This document shows, piece by piece, positions 34,029 through 44,940 of a DNA stretch of 64,000 nucleotides (position 1 is its first letter; each line of letters opens with the position of its first letter). The translations under genes were made by a program, and so were the position numbers. Location: positions 66,424,722 through 66,488,721 of the forward strand of contig NC_080045.1 in assembly GCF_012489685.1 (NCBI RefSeq), written 5' to 3'. The notes under the pieces were generated by a model that searched no databases, had not been told where the DNA came from, and saw only the letters and a program-made list of their open reading frames with translations. This DNA is from Lotus japonicus (Eukaryota > Streptophyta > Magnoliopsida > Fabales > Fabaceae).

Positions 34029-36281
34029 TTGGGCCTGTTCGTGTGGAACTCAGCCCAATCCCAATTGACTACAAAAAAGCCTCTTGTATACTATAACCGT
34101 CTTCATTCCTATGGGTGTCTTTGTTTTCCTTGGTTGAAACCGTACACCACAAATAAATTGCAGCCCACCTCTCAACCTTGTGTCTTCCTTGGCTACTCTG
34201 ACTCACAGTATGCATATATTTGTCATGAACCAGTGTCTAATAAAACCTTTATATCCAGACATGTCACATTCATGGAAAATAAATTCCCTTATTCCCAACT
34301 ACAACAAATCCCACCTCAAGCTCCACCTGTACCTAACTATTCCACCCCACCCCAAATTCTTCTCCCTAATCCTCTCTCGCGCTCACCCATGTCAAATTCA
34401 CACCCAATCACCCAACCACCTAATATCACCCCACTTTCAACTCAATCAGAATTTCCACCACCGCACACCACCTTAGTACCAGCCAACATTAGCTCCACTA
34501 TCAATTCTCATGAGGCCGCCCACAGTTCAACAGCTCACATGGATCCCACTCCTGCGCTTCAAACGGCTTCAGGTAACACACCTTCACCTTCACACTCTCC
34601 TACTGCAGCCCCACCATCTCTATCTCTACCCACAAGAACACACACCATGATCACCAGATCTCAAAATAATATTTTCAAACCAAAAACTGCCTTTTCTGTT
34701 AGCAAGCATCCCTTGCAGGAAAATCTTGAGCCCTCCAATGTGACTGAAGCTGCAAAATATTCCCATTGGCGGAACGCTATGTCTGAAGAGTTTAATGCAC
34801 TTATGCGTAATGGCACTTGGCAACTGGTTCCTGCCCCAAAGGGTCATAATGTGGTTCAATGTAAATGGCTATTTCGGATTAAGCGGAATTCGGATGGTTC
34901 TATCTCTCGTTACAAAGCTCGACTTGTAGCTAAGGGGTTCACTCAAACACCGGGCATTGATTTTAAGGAAACTTTCTCTCCTGTCATTAAACCACAAACC
35001 ATCAAGGTGGTTCTCACTTTGGCCTTGGCTCATTCTTGGCAACTTCATCAACTTGATGTTAACAATGCCTTCCTTCAAGGTGACTTGTCAGAGACAGTTT
35101 ACATGCAACAACCTCGTGGATTTGTTGACCAGCAATATCCGGGCCATGTTTGCAAGCTTCGAAAAGCGATTTATGGATTGCGCCAAGCCCCACGGGCCTG
35201 GCATGAAGCTCTAAAGCATTATGTGCTGTCATATGGGTTCCATGCAAGTCATAGTGATGCCTCTCTGTTCATTTACTCCACTAATTCAGTCCAAGCTTAC
35301 TTCCTTGTTTATGTCGATGACATTTTGATAACAGGAAATTCAAGTGGCTTTGTGCAGCGGTTCATTCAAGACTTGTCCAATCGATTCTCTCTTAAGAATC
35401 TTGGCACACCACATTATTTTCTTGGCATTGAAATTATTCCTAACTCTGCTGGTTTACTCCTCTCACAGCACAAATACATTCGAGATTTATTGGAGCGGCA
35501 TAACATGACGGGGGCGAAACCATGTTCTACTCCTCTATGCACCACTACCTCTCTTAAATTGAATGATGGTTCAGCCGCTGTAGACGCGTCTGAGTTTCGC
35601 AGCATAGTTGGTGCACTTCAATATATCACTCATACAAGGCCTGATGTCTCCTTTGCTATTAATAAGTTGTCTCAATTCATGCATAAGCCCACTGAAATTC
35701 ATCTGCAACAGCTCAAACGCATTCTGCGTTACCTAAAAGGAACTCTAAACTATGGTCTTCAATTGCGCAGAACATCTACTTTATCATTGGAAGGGTACAG
35801 TGATGCCGATTGGGCTGGAAATGTTGATGATTTCACCTCCACATCAGCCTATCTCATTTTCCTTGGTGGCAATCTAGTCTCTTGGTCATCAAAAAGACAA
35901 CACATTGTCGCTCGATCATCCACTGAGGCTGAATATCGCAGTGTTGCTAATACTGCAGCAGAGATAACTTGGCTTACCACTCTTCTCTCAGAACTTGGTC
36001 ACCCTTTGCCCTCTATGCCTAGAATTCATTGTGATAATATTGGGACCACGTATCTATGTGCCAACCCAGTTTTTCACTCAAGAATGAAACACTTAGCCAT
36101 TGATTTTCACTTTGTCAGGGAACTAGTTCAACAAGGTAAGCTCACTGTCTCTCACATATCAACTAAAGACCAACCAGCTGATGCCTTGACTAAACCTTTA
36201 TCTGCTGCCAAGTTCTGCACATTTAGAGACAAGATGCATGTCATTGATGGTGACATCATCTTGCGGGGGCGTAAAAGATAA
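34029..36281 (+). pseudogene. 5'-truncated Copia polyprotein (integrase tail, reverse transcriptase, RNase H)
   Basis: A 750-codon frame without a stop starts at a non-ATG codon (TTG at 34029) after an upstream stop. It begins in the integrase C-terminal linker (YGCLCFPWLKPY, CVFLGYSDSQYAY, FISRHVTF). It continues through a Pro/Ser/Thr-rich spacer to the RT domain (WRNAMSEEFNALMRNGTWQL, VARLVAKGF-like region, QLDVNNAFLQGDL, catalytic YVDD in FLVYVDDILITG) and RNase H (SDADWAGN, SSTEAEYRSV, HCDN, DALTKPL). Gag, protease and most of integrase are absent. It is flanked on the right by a putative LTR. The long open frame suggests recent arrival. Confidence 0.9.
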
Positions 36282-36328
36282 CCAGTTACCAATCAGTTAC
36301 CACAAGAAGAGGAGCAGCAAATATTTTC

Positions 36329-36551
36329 TGTTAGCACGTGAAGAATTGATATATTGATACATTATGTATCTATATCAAGTTGCTATTTTATCTCCAGTTT
36401 AAATTCAAATGTAGAGCTTATATCTCTTGAGTTGTTAGTCACTATGTGTATATATAGAGATACATGTAATGTTGAATTGACAATGAAATACAGCTCTGCT
36501 ATATACTTTTTTAGGCCTCAATTGCCTGCTCCAAGTTTTCAATGCACTACA
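36329..36551 (+). repeat. Putative 3' LTR of the truncated Copia
   Basis: After a purine-rich tract (AAGAAGAGGAGCAGCAAA at about 36303-36320), sequence starting TGTTAGCACGTGAAG runs to about ATGCACTACA. It includes a TATA-like GTATATATAGAG at about 36448. No second LTR is present for comparison, so both ends are estimates. Confidence 0.5.
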
Positions 36552-38331
36552 TTGACCCAAAAAAACAAAATGCAAACTACATAAACACCACTCACATCTC
36601 TAAATATACCACCCCACTTTTGGAGAAAGTAAAAAATATGTCTTTTAGGTTCTTGTTTGTTTGCGATTTTTAAAAACAGTTTTCTATTTTTAAAACCGGA
36701 AAATTTATTGAGAGAACCAGTGGTGGGGCTTATGCTAGTGGTCTCTCACGACCCTATTCACCGTTTGCATTCATTCAAAGAGAGCGTGCATTATTGTTCA
36801 ATTACAACCACTAGAGTAACCACTATCAGAATACCAGAAGCCGGACCCTCCGACTTCATACCTAGGAGGGCTTGAAGACTTATATGTCATGATGAGTGGT
36901 TTCACCATGGCCATAGACATATGGAACAACACAATATTAAAAACTCATTTGAATTGCTTTAGTTTGATTGGTATATATAATTGACGTTAATGGCTTATTA
37001 GGTTTTGAAATCTTTTGCAAGGAGTCAAGGACCATAGAGAAATTAAGTGCATCAATCATGAGAAGAAATTGAAGTAGCTTCTCATTAGACACATATTTAT
37101 GCGAGAGGTGGTGGCGAGGTTAGGCCTCACCTCACTTTTGAATTGCTCTTACAAGATGTTGGATAATGACTTGTTGTCAGCTTTTGGTTAGAGGTGATAT
37201 AAGGAGGCATCATCATTTCACCTTCTATTCGGGGAGATGACTATCATATTATATGATGTGTCATCTATTTTGCGCATCCCCATTACTGATTTTTTGTTGT
37301 TGTTCTCGCATCCCACTATGTATCGACGGGATGCAACCTAGTGCTTAAGTGATCTGATCAACTTTAAATCTTAGCCATCCATATATTTGGATGATCTCAT
37401 GATCAAGAAAGAGATTAGTATAGACTTATATATGTAGAGACAGCTTCCATTTGTGGTTAAAATAGAGTGATGTAGTGGAGTAGTTGAAGTTTGAGAGATA
37501 TTACTATCCAAAACGAATGAAAAACTTAAACTTGAGCAAGGTAGTTAAGGTTTTGTACGCCATCTTGGATCATGCAATATGCTCCTGCCATCATTAATAT
37601 CTTTCTATGCACCTTTCTTTCCTCATTTCTCGTTTCTCTTCCCTAACTGAAAGCAAAATAATTATTTCACAACAAAATTCTCTCTCATTCACCCTTTGCA
37701 GTTCACCTACCATAGTAACAGACACTCACGCCCCAATATATATACTCACAAAATCATATTCAAGTTAGCTGAGATGAGAATTTCGGCTTAAGTGCGTGTT
37801 TGGAAATTCTTACACAATTAATATTAAAGATAAAATCAATTCTTCGTATAAGATTCTGTGAGTAACTTCTAGGCATCATTATGATGAATGAAAAGCTGAT
37901 TCATGATCCAAATTTTGGGATGACATAGCTGTCAACTGAGTTTGTTGTATGGATCACAGTTTTTGTTTCTTCTGCTTCTGGTCTGTTTGTTCTTCAATTT
38001 TGTTCTTGCTTTTCTTGCTTTTAGTCAAAGGAAGTAGCCTTAGCCATCTTGCTCTTGGGAGATCAAAGAGGAAGTTCTACTATCATCTATCAGGTCTACA
38101 TCTAATTTGTTTTATTCTGTATGTGGAGTATTTGTGTGAATGCAAGTGAGAATTTCAACAATGCAAGAAATAGTAACAATATCTGATATGTTATGTTTAT
38201 GACACTACATTCTTATTTTGTTTTTTCTCTACAAACAAATATAAGACATACACATATGAATTTGGTATGTGACAAATTCTTTATGGCTAATTGGTTTCTA
38301 TACTTGGCATTTATCAATTATTGCAGGTGAC
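36552..38331. other. Upstream region of AMS
   Basis: Mixed intergenic DNA without a recognisable gene. A 5' UTR exon of AMS probably lies before the acceptor TTGCAG|GTGAC at about 38321-38326, so a leader intron is likely; a candidate donor is CTATCAG|GTCTAC near 38092. The promoter itself could not be delimited. Confidence 0.45.
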
Positions 38332-41300
38332 ATGAACAACATCATCACCATGCAAAGCTTAACTGAAAGACTAAGACCCCTTGTGGGTTTGAATGGCTGG
38401 GACTACTGTGTCTGCTGGAAATTGAGTGAAGACCAAAGGTTATATAAATTAACATAATTAATCATCCATTCATCCCAATTTTTCTCTCCTTTTCTATTTA
38501 TTTTTCTTGTCTAATTGTGATGTTCTTTAGGTTTCTTGAGTGGTTTGGATGCTGTTGTGCTGGCACTGATAACAATCAAAATGCTGGGGAAGAACACATT
38601 TTTCCTGTCTCTTCAGCTGCTTCATGCAGGGATACCATGATTCCACACCCTAGAACAAAAACCTGTGATCTTCTTTCCCAACTTACCACTTCCATACCCA
38701 CAGATTCAGGGTATGTATTCTTCATTACCTACATATATTTCCTTGCCAATGTAACACTAGTTTATCTTTAATATGAGATCAAGTCATCCAAATAACCAAC
38801 TTCACTTAGTGGGATAAACTTTTTTGTATTGTTTCTGTTGATTATATGTCTAGTAATCTAACCTTGCTAGCCAATGAACAGGATTCATGCACAGACCCTA
38901 TTAACAAACCAACCCAATTGGTTGAACTATTCCAATAGTTTGGATCCAAACACTTTGGAAGTAAGCTAATTTCTCTACTTTAAATCCGATTTTCTTACTT
39001 CATCTATGGGATGCAGAATGAATCTCACCTTTTTTCAGCTAATTTAATAATAGGTTGAGTACTAATTTTGCAGGAAACAATTAATGGGACCCAGGTTTTG
39101 ATTCCTGTACCAGGTGGACTAGTAGAGCTGTTTGTAACAAAACAAGTACTGCCATGTCCTAAGTTCTTATTCACTCTTTTAGAGTAGGTAGCATTTATAA
39201 TCTATGCATATGTTGAACTTTCTCTGGTACATTTTTGTAACAGGTCCCTGAAGATCATCATGTGATAGATTTTGTCACAGCACAGTGCATTGTGTTGATG
39301 GATCAGGAAGCAGTGAACCTCTCAGCCAGCATCAACATTGATGTAAATTCAATGAGCAACATGCAATCAAATCCACTTCTAGGGGATGAAAATGAAGGGA
39401 ACAACAATAACAACAGGAACCATATTCATTTCCAGCCATCAGAAACTTCAAGTCTCCCACATGACATCTCTATGAACCGCATTGGCCTCTGCAATTCCCC
39501 ACTGAACTTCATGCAGCATTTCAATTACGACCAGAACAACAGAATGAAAAACAATACCTTTTCTGAAGAATACCAAGGTTCTGTAAGAAATAAATAGTTT
39601 GTGTAATTCCCTTAATGGTATTATATTATGGACTTTAAAACTATTATCAAAAAACAACTTTTAAAACCTGTTTCTCAGAAGATGAAAAGAAAAAAAAAAT
39701 CATCTAAGCAATATGTGTTTCAGGCTGATATGTTCTGAGATTTAAGTTCTAAAAGTTGAAATTAACAACTGTTTTACATTACTGATTTTGAAAATTGTGG
39801 ATACTAAAGATTTTTTTTTCTGTTTTTAAAATCCAAAAACTGATTGACAAAAAATAATCATCAAACTAGCTCAAATTAGTAGTAATTAGAAAATAGGATC
39901 AAACCATATAGTATTTTAGGAAAATAATAGAATATTCTCATTTTCTATAGTTTTCATTTTTTTTGAACAGGTTCATTCCTTTATGACAAGCAAGGTAACT
40001 TACTGAATTCCAAAGCAGAGGAGGAACATGACACATATCAGAAATGCTTGATGAGTACTGATACTCAATATGTGGATCCCTTGGACAACAAGGAGAAGCA
40101 AGAACACAAGGACTTGATGAAACATGTTGTTGGCCGTTCAGATTCAATGTCAGATTGCAGTGACCAGAATGAAGAAGAGGATGATGGGAAATACAGGAGA
40201 AGAAATGGGAAAGGAAACCAGTCCAAAAACCTTGTAGCTGAGAGGAAGAGAAGGAAGAAGCTGAATGACAGACTGTATAACCTTCGTTCTCTGGTTCCAA
40301 GAATTTCCAAGCTGGATAGAGCATCCATTCTTGGGGATGCCATTGAGTTTGTGAAGGATTTGCAGAAGCAAGTGAAAGAGCTCCAGGATGAGCTTGAGGA
40401 AAATTCAGACACAGGAGCTGAAAGCAACTGCATCAATGGAAATAATGGCCAACCAGATATTCCAAAAGCAGAACATGGTAAGAATCAAAATGGATTTCAT
40501 GTGGGGGCACCAGGGAATGGCTATGTGTCAAAACAAAAGCAGGAAGATGCTTCTGCCACTGACAAGCAAACACAGCAAATGGAGGTACTTTTATTTCAAT
40601 GCATGTTTGATTTCATGATTAGCACAAAAGTTACTATTATTTTTGTATAAAAGTTACTTTTATAGTAAACGTATCGGTCATATCCAAACATAAATCATAT
40701 TACTTTCAAGTCACTTATATCATAATCAATTTTGTTGGATTCAATTCTATGTGAAGTTACTTCTCCAAACACTAAACCAACCATGCACTTAGTTTTTGGA
40801 TGAGTAGTGTTGTCTTTTGTTTGTGAACTGTGCTTTGGTGACTTTAATTAAGTGAACTTCATGAATATTGCAGCCTCAAGTGGAAGTGGCTCTCATAGAT
40901 GGGAATGAGTACTTTGTGAAGGTGTTCTGTGAGCACAGGCCTGGAGGGTTTGGGAAATTGATGGAGGCTTTGAACACCCTTGGCATGGATGTAGTACATG
41001 CCACAGTGACCAGCCACAAGGGGCTGGTGTCAAATGTTTTTAAAGTGGAGGTAAGATAACTTGTATTACTACTAATAGCACACTTTAATCAACTTCTATT
41101 TCCTCAGAATCAATTCTGACACTAGAAGCTACTCACATTAGCTTATCCCTGGATTGGTTTTGGTTTTAGAATCAATTGTAGTGTAGTGATATCATGTCAA
41201 TACATGTATTTGAATCAGTTAGACTTACAAGCATGATGATGATTGTTCTCTTTTTATTTTTTGGGGGTGCTTAACAGAAAAAGGACAGTGAAATGGTTGA

Positions 41301-41466
41301 GGCTGAGGATGTAAGAGACTCACTACTAGAGCTTACAAGGAACAGAACAAGAGGGTGGAGTCATGAGATGACAGCAACATCAGAAAATGGTGTGGGCAGC
41401 AGGGAACAGCATCACCTCAACAACCACCAGATGGGTGCTTATCATCCGCACCAATTTCATAGTTAA
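38332..41466 (+). CDS. AMS: bHLH transcription factor ABORTED MICROSPORES (tapetum and pollen-wall regulator)
   Basis: AMS is a nuclear bHLH factor that drives tapetal gene expression for pollen wall formation. Exons: 38332-38438, 38531-38710, 38882-38960, 39074-39145, 39244-39577, 39971-40584, 40874-41050, 41278-41466. They give 583 residues, against about 570 in Arabidopsis. The N-terminal bHLH-MYC domain shows [53 protein letters not shown] and [20 protein letters not shown]. The bHLH lies at residues 344-392 ([40 protein letters not shown]) with the E-box-contacting His position read as V-A-E-R-K-R-R. The ACT-like tail starts [20 protein letters not shown]. The exon 5 donor is CCAAG|GTTCTG; using the nearby TCT|GTAAG would give a stop. 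All phases agree. Confidence 0.93.
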
Positions 41467-42280
41467 AATTTCAATATGTCCTCTCACAAGCTTTGTCATT
41501 AGCTAAACATTTTTCAAAATGTTGAATTTATACATTGGATAAGCTGAATACAAGCATTCATTAGTAGAAAATATTGATACAACTTTCAAAGACAGGTTAA
41601 TTAAATAATCCACAACTAACAATGCAAAATGAGGTTCTGGATCCCAATTTGTTTGATTTGGGGTAGAGACTGCAATACTGTAACCATTGATTGAAATAAA
41701 TCAACATATGAAGAAACAATGAAGTAATTTTTCAGAATAAAATACATAGACATGAAATCTTAAATCAGAAAATAGTATCTCAAGAGCCACATGAAATTTT
41801 TTTTGTTCTCATTTACTTCGAGCTTTTAACTTGCACTCTTACTCGGAAAAAAAAATATAATATAGCTAAAAAAACACAAGATATAATGTGTAACTTATGA
41901 AATAATTTACGCCTCATGAACATCTAATGACACTCTCAAATTAATTATCCCTTAAAATTTGAGATAAAAATATACATATGAACTACATATCGACTTTTGT
42001 ATATCGTCCATGCTCATTCTTCCATGAGATATCTACTCACTAATTTCAAAAAAAGCTTCCCCATAAATTCTTTCTTATCCTTATACTTTTTTTCCTGTTT
42101 CTTTTCTTTTTCTGTTTTTAAAATTTAAATAAATCTAAATATTAGTTTTTTTATCAATTACCTAACCTACTAGTAGCATGTGAAATTCAAACCAATAATC
42201 TTCTTAATATTAATATATTAAATTATTTATTTTCAAACTAAAAATACAAATTAAATCTCTTCTTTGCCTAATTTAAAAAA
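41467..42280. other. AMS 3' flank and AT-rich intergenic DNA
   Basis: Likely 3' UTR of AMS for the first 200-300 bases, then AT-rich sequence. No gene or clear repeat seen. Confidence 0.5.
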
Positions 42281-42472
42281 GGGTTAAGGGTCATATTAGT
42301 CCCTGTATTTGTAAAAGTGTTTGATTTTGGTCCCTTAGCTAAAAAATGACGATTAGTGGCGGTTGTTTTTACAATTACTGGCGGTTTATAATGCAGTTAC
42401 TGTCGGTTTTTTGACTGAGGGATCAAAATCAAATATTTTTACAAACACAGAGACTAATATGACCCTTAACCC
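42281..42472. mobile_element. Mutator-like foldback MITE (192 bp) with 9 bp TSD
   Basis: Terminal inverted repeats of nearly 60 bp begin GGGTTAAGGGTCATATTAGT and differ at only a handful of positions between arms. A 9 bp direct repeat, TTTAAAAAA, lies at 42272-42280 and 42473-42481. The 9 bp duplication size and long arms fit Mutator-like elements. No coding capacity. Confidence 0.85.
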
Positions 42473-42946
42473 TTTAAAAAAATAATTTCCAATAAACTAT
42501 AATTTAATTAATCTATAACATAAGTTCAAAAAAATTAATCTAAACTCCCAATAACCAAAAAAAAAATAATCTAAACCATTAACGCACACAAAAGAAGATT
42601 TATTTCACAGGCCACTAACAAGTTGACTTAGTACCCTCTCCTTGTTATCGATGTTTTTAATCCAAAAACTCCAGCAATTAAATCTTAGAAAATTCTATTG
42701 TTTTCCTTCATATTATATAATAATTAATTTTTCATCATTATGATATGATATTGTACATAATTTAATTGCTTGTAATGGATTAAGATAATTAACCAAACCC
42801 TGCGCCTAATAAGTGAACCCCTAGCGTATATGAAGAATCCCTCACAATTTTGCATTGAAGTCTTATGAATGGTAAATGCACACATATCAAAGAACAATGT
42901 GAAGAGAAATAAATAATCAAATCCACATATCCAAGCAAACTCTCCA

Positions 42947-43808
42947 TCAAAAATTCAAGTTGAACAAGAGTAATCCAAAAGGAAGAAAGTTCCCAATCAC
43001 TCTCCATCTTTCAGAGATATAACTTGTACAAGAATTGTGAGAGGGACTTGGTTCAATTTGTGGGTTCAATGCATCACCATCAGTGGAATTAATAGAGGTA
43101 ACAACAATGTTGCTATGTTTCACCTTAATTCCAAACCTCATGCCCCCAAGGCAGTGCCCTGCTATGTTGCAAATGAACCAATATCTCTTCACCTCATTGA
43201 GAACCACATGATCTTCTCCACTCTCGTACTTGGCCAACACTCCACTACTTGCATCACATGATCGGAAAGTGTTCTCTTGTACTTCATACACATTATGTTG
43301 CCCTTTCAAGTACTTGAAAACTACACCACAATAGTACACAAAATACGCAAAAGATAAAAAATTAAGGCATCATTTGGAAGAGCTTATCTCATAGCATAAA
43401 CACTTATTCAAGTGGTTGAGCAAGCTTACAAAAATAAGCACAAGATAACAAATATTTTTGAGTTTATGAGCTCTTATAGGCTGGCTATTCTAAATTATCA
43501 TGAATATGAACTTATGTTCAGAATCACGGGAATTGAAATTGCATGAAGTACCAAGAACATCACCAAAAGCTAAAATTGTAACTGATGAAAACAATAACTA
43601 AGAAGAGATTGAATGAAGTACCAAGAACATCGCCAAGGCTAAAATTGTACCCCTCTGCCCATAAAGCATAGTTTGTCTGACTGCTCCATTCTTCTTGGTC
43701 ACCAACAGTGTAAACTTTAGCCATGACAGAACTCAAGAGAAAACTAGAGAGCAAAGTAAGAGCTGCCAGAAGGAAGGTGCAGTTTTTTGAAAAAATTCCA
43801 TCACCCAT
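42947..43808 (-). CDS. GPI-anchored phytocyanin (blue copper protein, uclacyanin/plantacyanin type)
   Basis: Phytocyanins are small extracellular or membrane-anchored type I copper proteins, probably redox-active in the cell wall. Exons 43622-43808 and 42947-43320 encode 186 residues. A signal peptide (residues 1-30, hydrophobic FLLAALTLLSSFLLSSVMA) precedes the cupredoxin domain, which starts KVYTVGDQEEWSSQTNYALW. Copper ligands are visible as H71, C113, H118 and M123, so the axial ligand is Met, not the Gln of stellacyanins. C84 and C119 would form the usual disulfide. A Ser/Pro-containing stretch and a hydrophobic tail (VIGNFLPFGLLLFNLNF) indicate a GPI signal. The intron splits the codon before VFKYLKGQHN, the usual phytocyanin position. 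An in-frame ATG at 43865 exists, but 43808 gives the better signal peptide. Confidence 0.9.
43370..43500. repeat. MITE-like repeat in the phytocyanin intron
   Basis: A block with GCATCATTTGGAAGAGCTTA, then CATAAACACTTATTCAAGTG and AATAAGCACAAGATAAC, resembles sequence at 45735-45985 in a UBC23 intron. Both look like members of one short AT-rich repeat family; the ends are not defined. Confidence 0.45.
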
Positions 43809-43879
43809 TTCTCTGAAAATATAAGATGTGATGGAGCAGTGGCTGAAATAAAGGTTTGTTGCCACCTGCCAAGGATTAG

Positions 43880-44940
43880 CTTGTGTTTGAAGAAGACACT
43901 CAAATATGGAAGTCTAGTTCATGTTATGATTTTGTCAACATTGGGATGTTTGTGAAATCATGAGTTTGGTTTAAATGATGCTTAAAGATTGCTATAGACA
44001 CGCTTGGCATTCAAACTAACTGAAAGATGCTATTATAAAGTGTGCATAACAAAATACTAAAAGGGCCTAATGGACCCAAAACAAACTTAAACTACAATAT
44101 CTTGAAGGTTGACAGGCTTGGAGGAAATGATTATTAACTTCACACCCAAGATATTGTGATTGGCTGGCAATGCTATTCAAATAGGGTTTGCCAAATACTA
44201 GTTCACAATCAATGGTGTACTTTGTTTCTCGTTTATACTCTTCCCCTTCTTGCATTAAGTAACATAGTAATCTTATTTGATCATTTTAACTATGTTGCCG
44301 CAGCTAGACACACCAAATCCCGACAGTTGATTTTTAATAAGAACAACTTTACAAGTGTCTTTTCTCTTTACCAGTGATTAATGATATTTGAGTATTTCCT
44401 GACAGCTTTAGCTTACACACAGTAATTCCATAGGAAAGAGCGTAATTAAAATTTTAACACGTTAGTTCTCCGCGCAAAAACACTGCCTTAAGAAATACAA
44501 CAATAACCAAATCAGTCCAAGATCATATCAAGTTCACATGGTCAATTCACCTCTATTTCTTCAATGATTTCATCTTTTTTTTGGGGGGGGGGGGGGTAAA
44601 CATTTCACCTGAAAGATGTTTAAAAAAATGAATATAATAAAAGAAGTAAACAGCATACAACTGATACAGGTCAGTAACCATGCCTCCCCTCTACAGGTGA
44701 CCAAAATGAAAAGAATATCCACCTGCTCTATTAGGGGTTGTTTTCTTTCAATGTAATCGTAAATTAAGTTCCACCACTTTGTTCCTTCAAGCTCCTAAAA
44801 GTGATTTTGTCATTTAATTGTAAGGAAGGTTTTAATTGTAGAAATCAAAACACTGACAGCAACACATAACAACCTTTACACTTGTGGGCAGAGTCAGCAA
44901 GACCCTCTTGGTTTCAAGTCGATGTATCTTCATAATTTTG
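43880..44940. other. Intergenic DNA with a T/G homopolymer junction
   Basis: No gene visible between the phytocyanin and UBC23. At about 44574-44595 a run of T is followed directly by 13 G residues. The right end is the UBC23 3' UTR. Confidence 0.5.

Noticed and set aside
37949..38149. Phe/Leu/Ser-rich frame just upstream of AMS
   Set aside because: Looks like AMS leader sequence; the AMS protein family starts at the ATG at 38332.
39578..39586. Alternative AMS exon 5 donor TCT|GTAAG
   Set aside because: It has a better donor consensus but puts the next exon out of frame with an early stop; CCAAG|GTTCTG keeps the frame.
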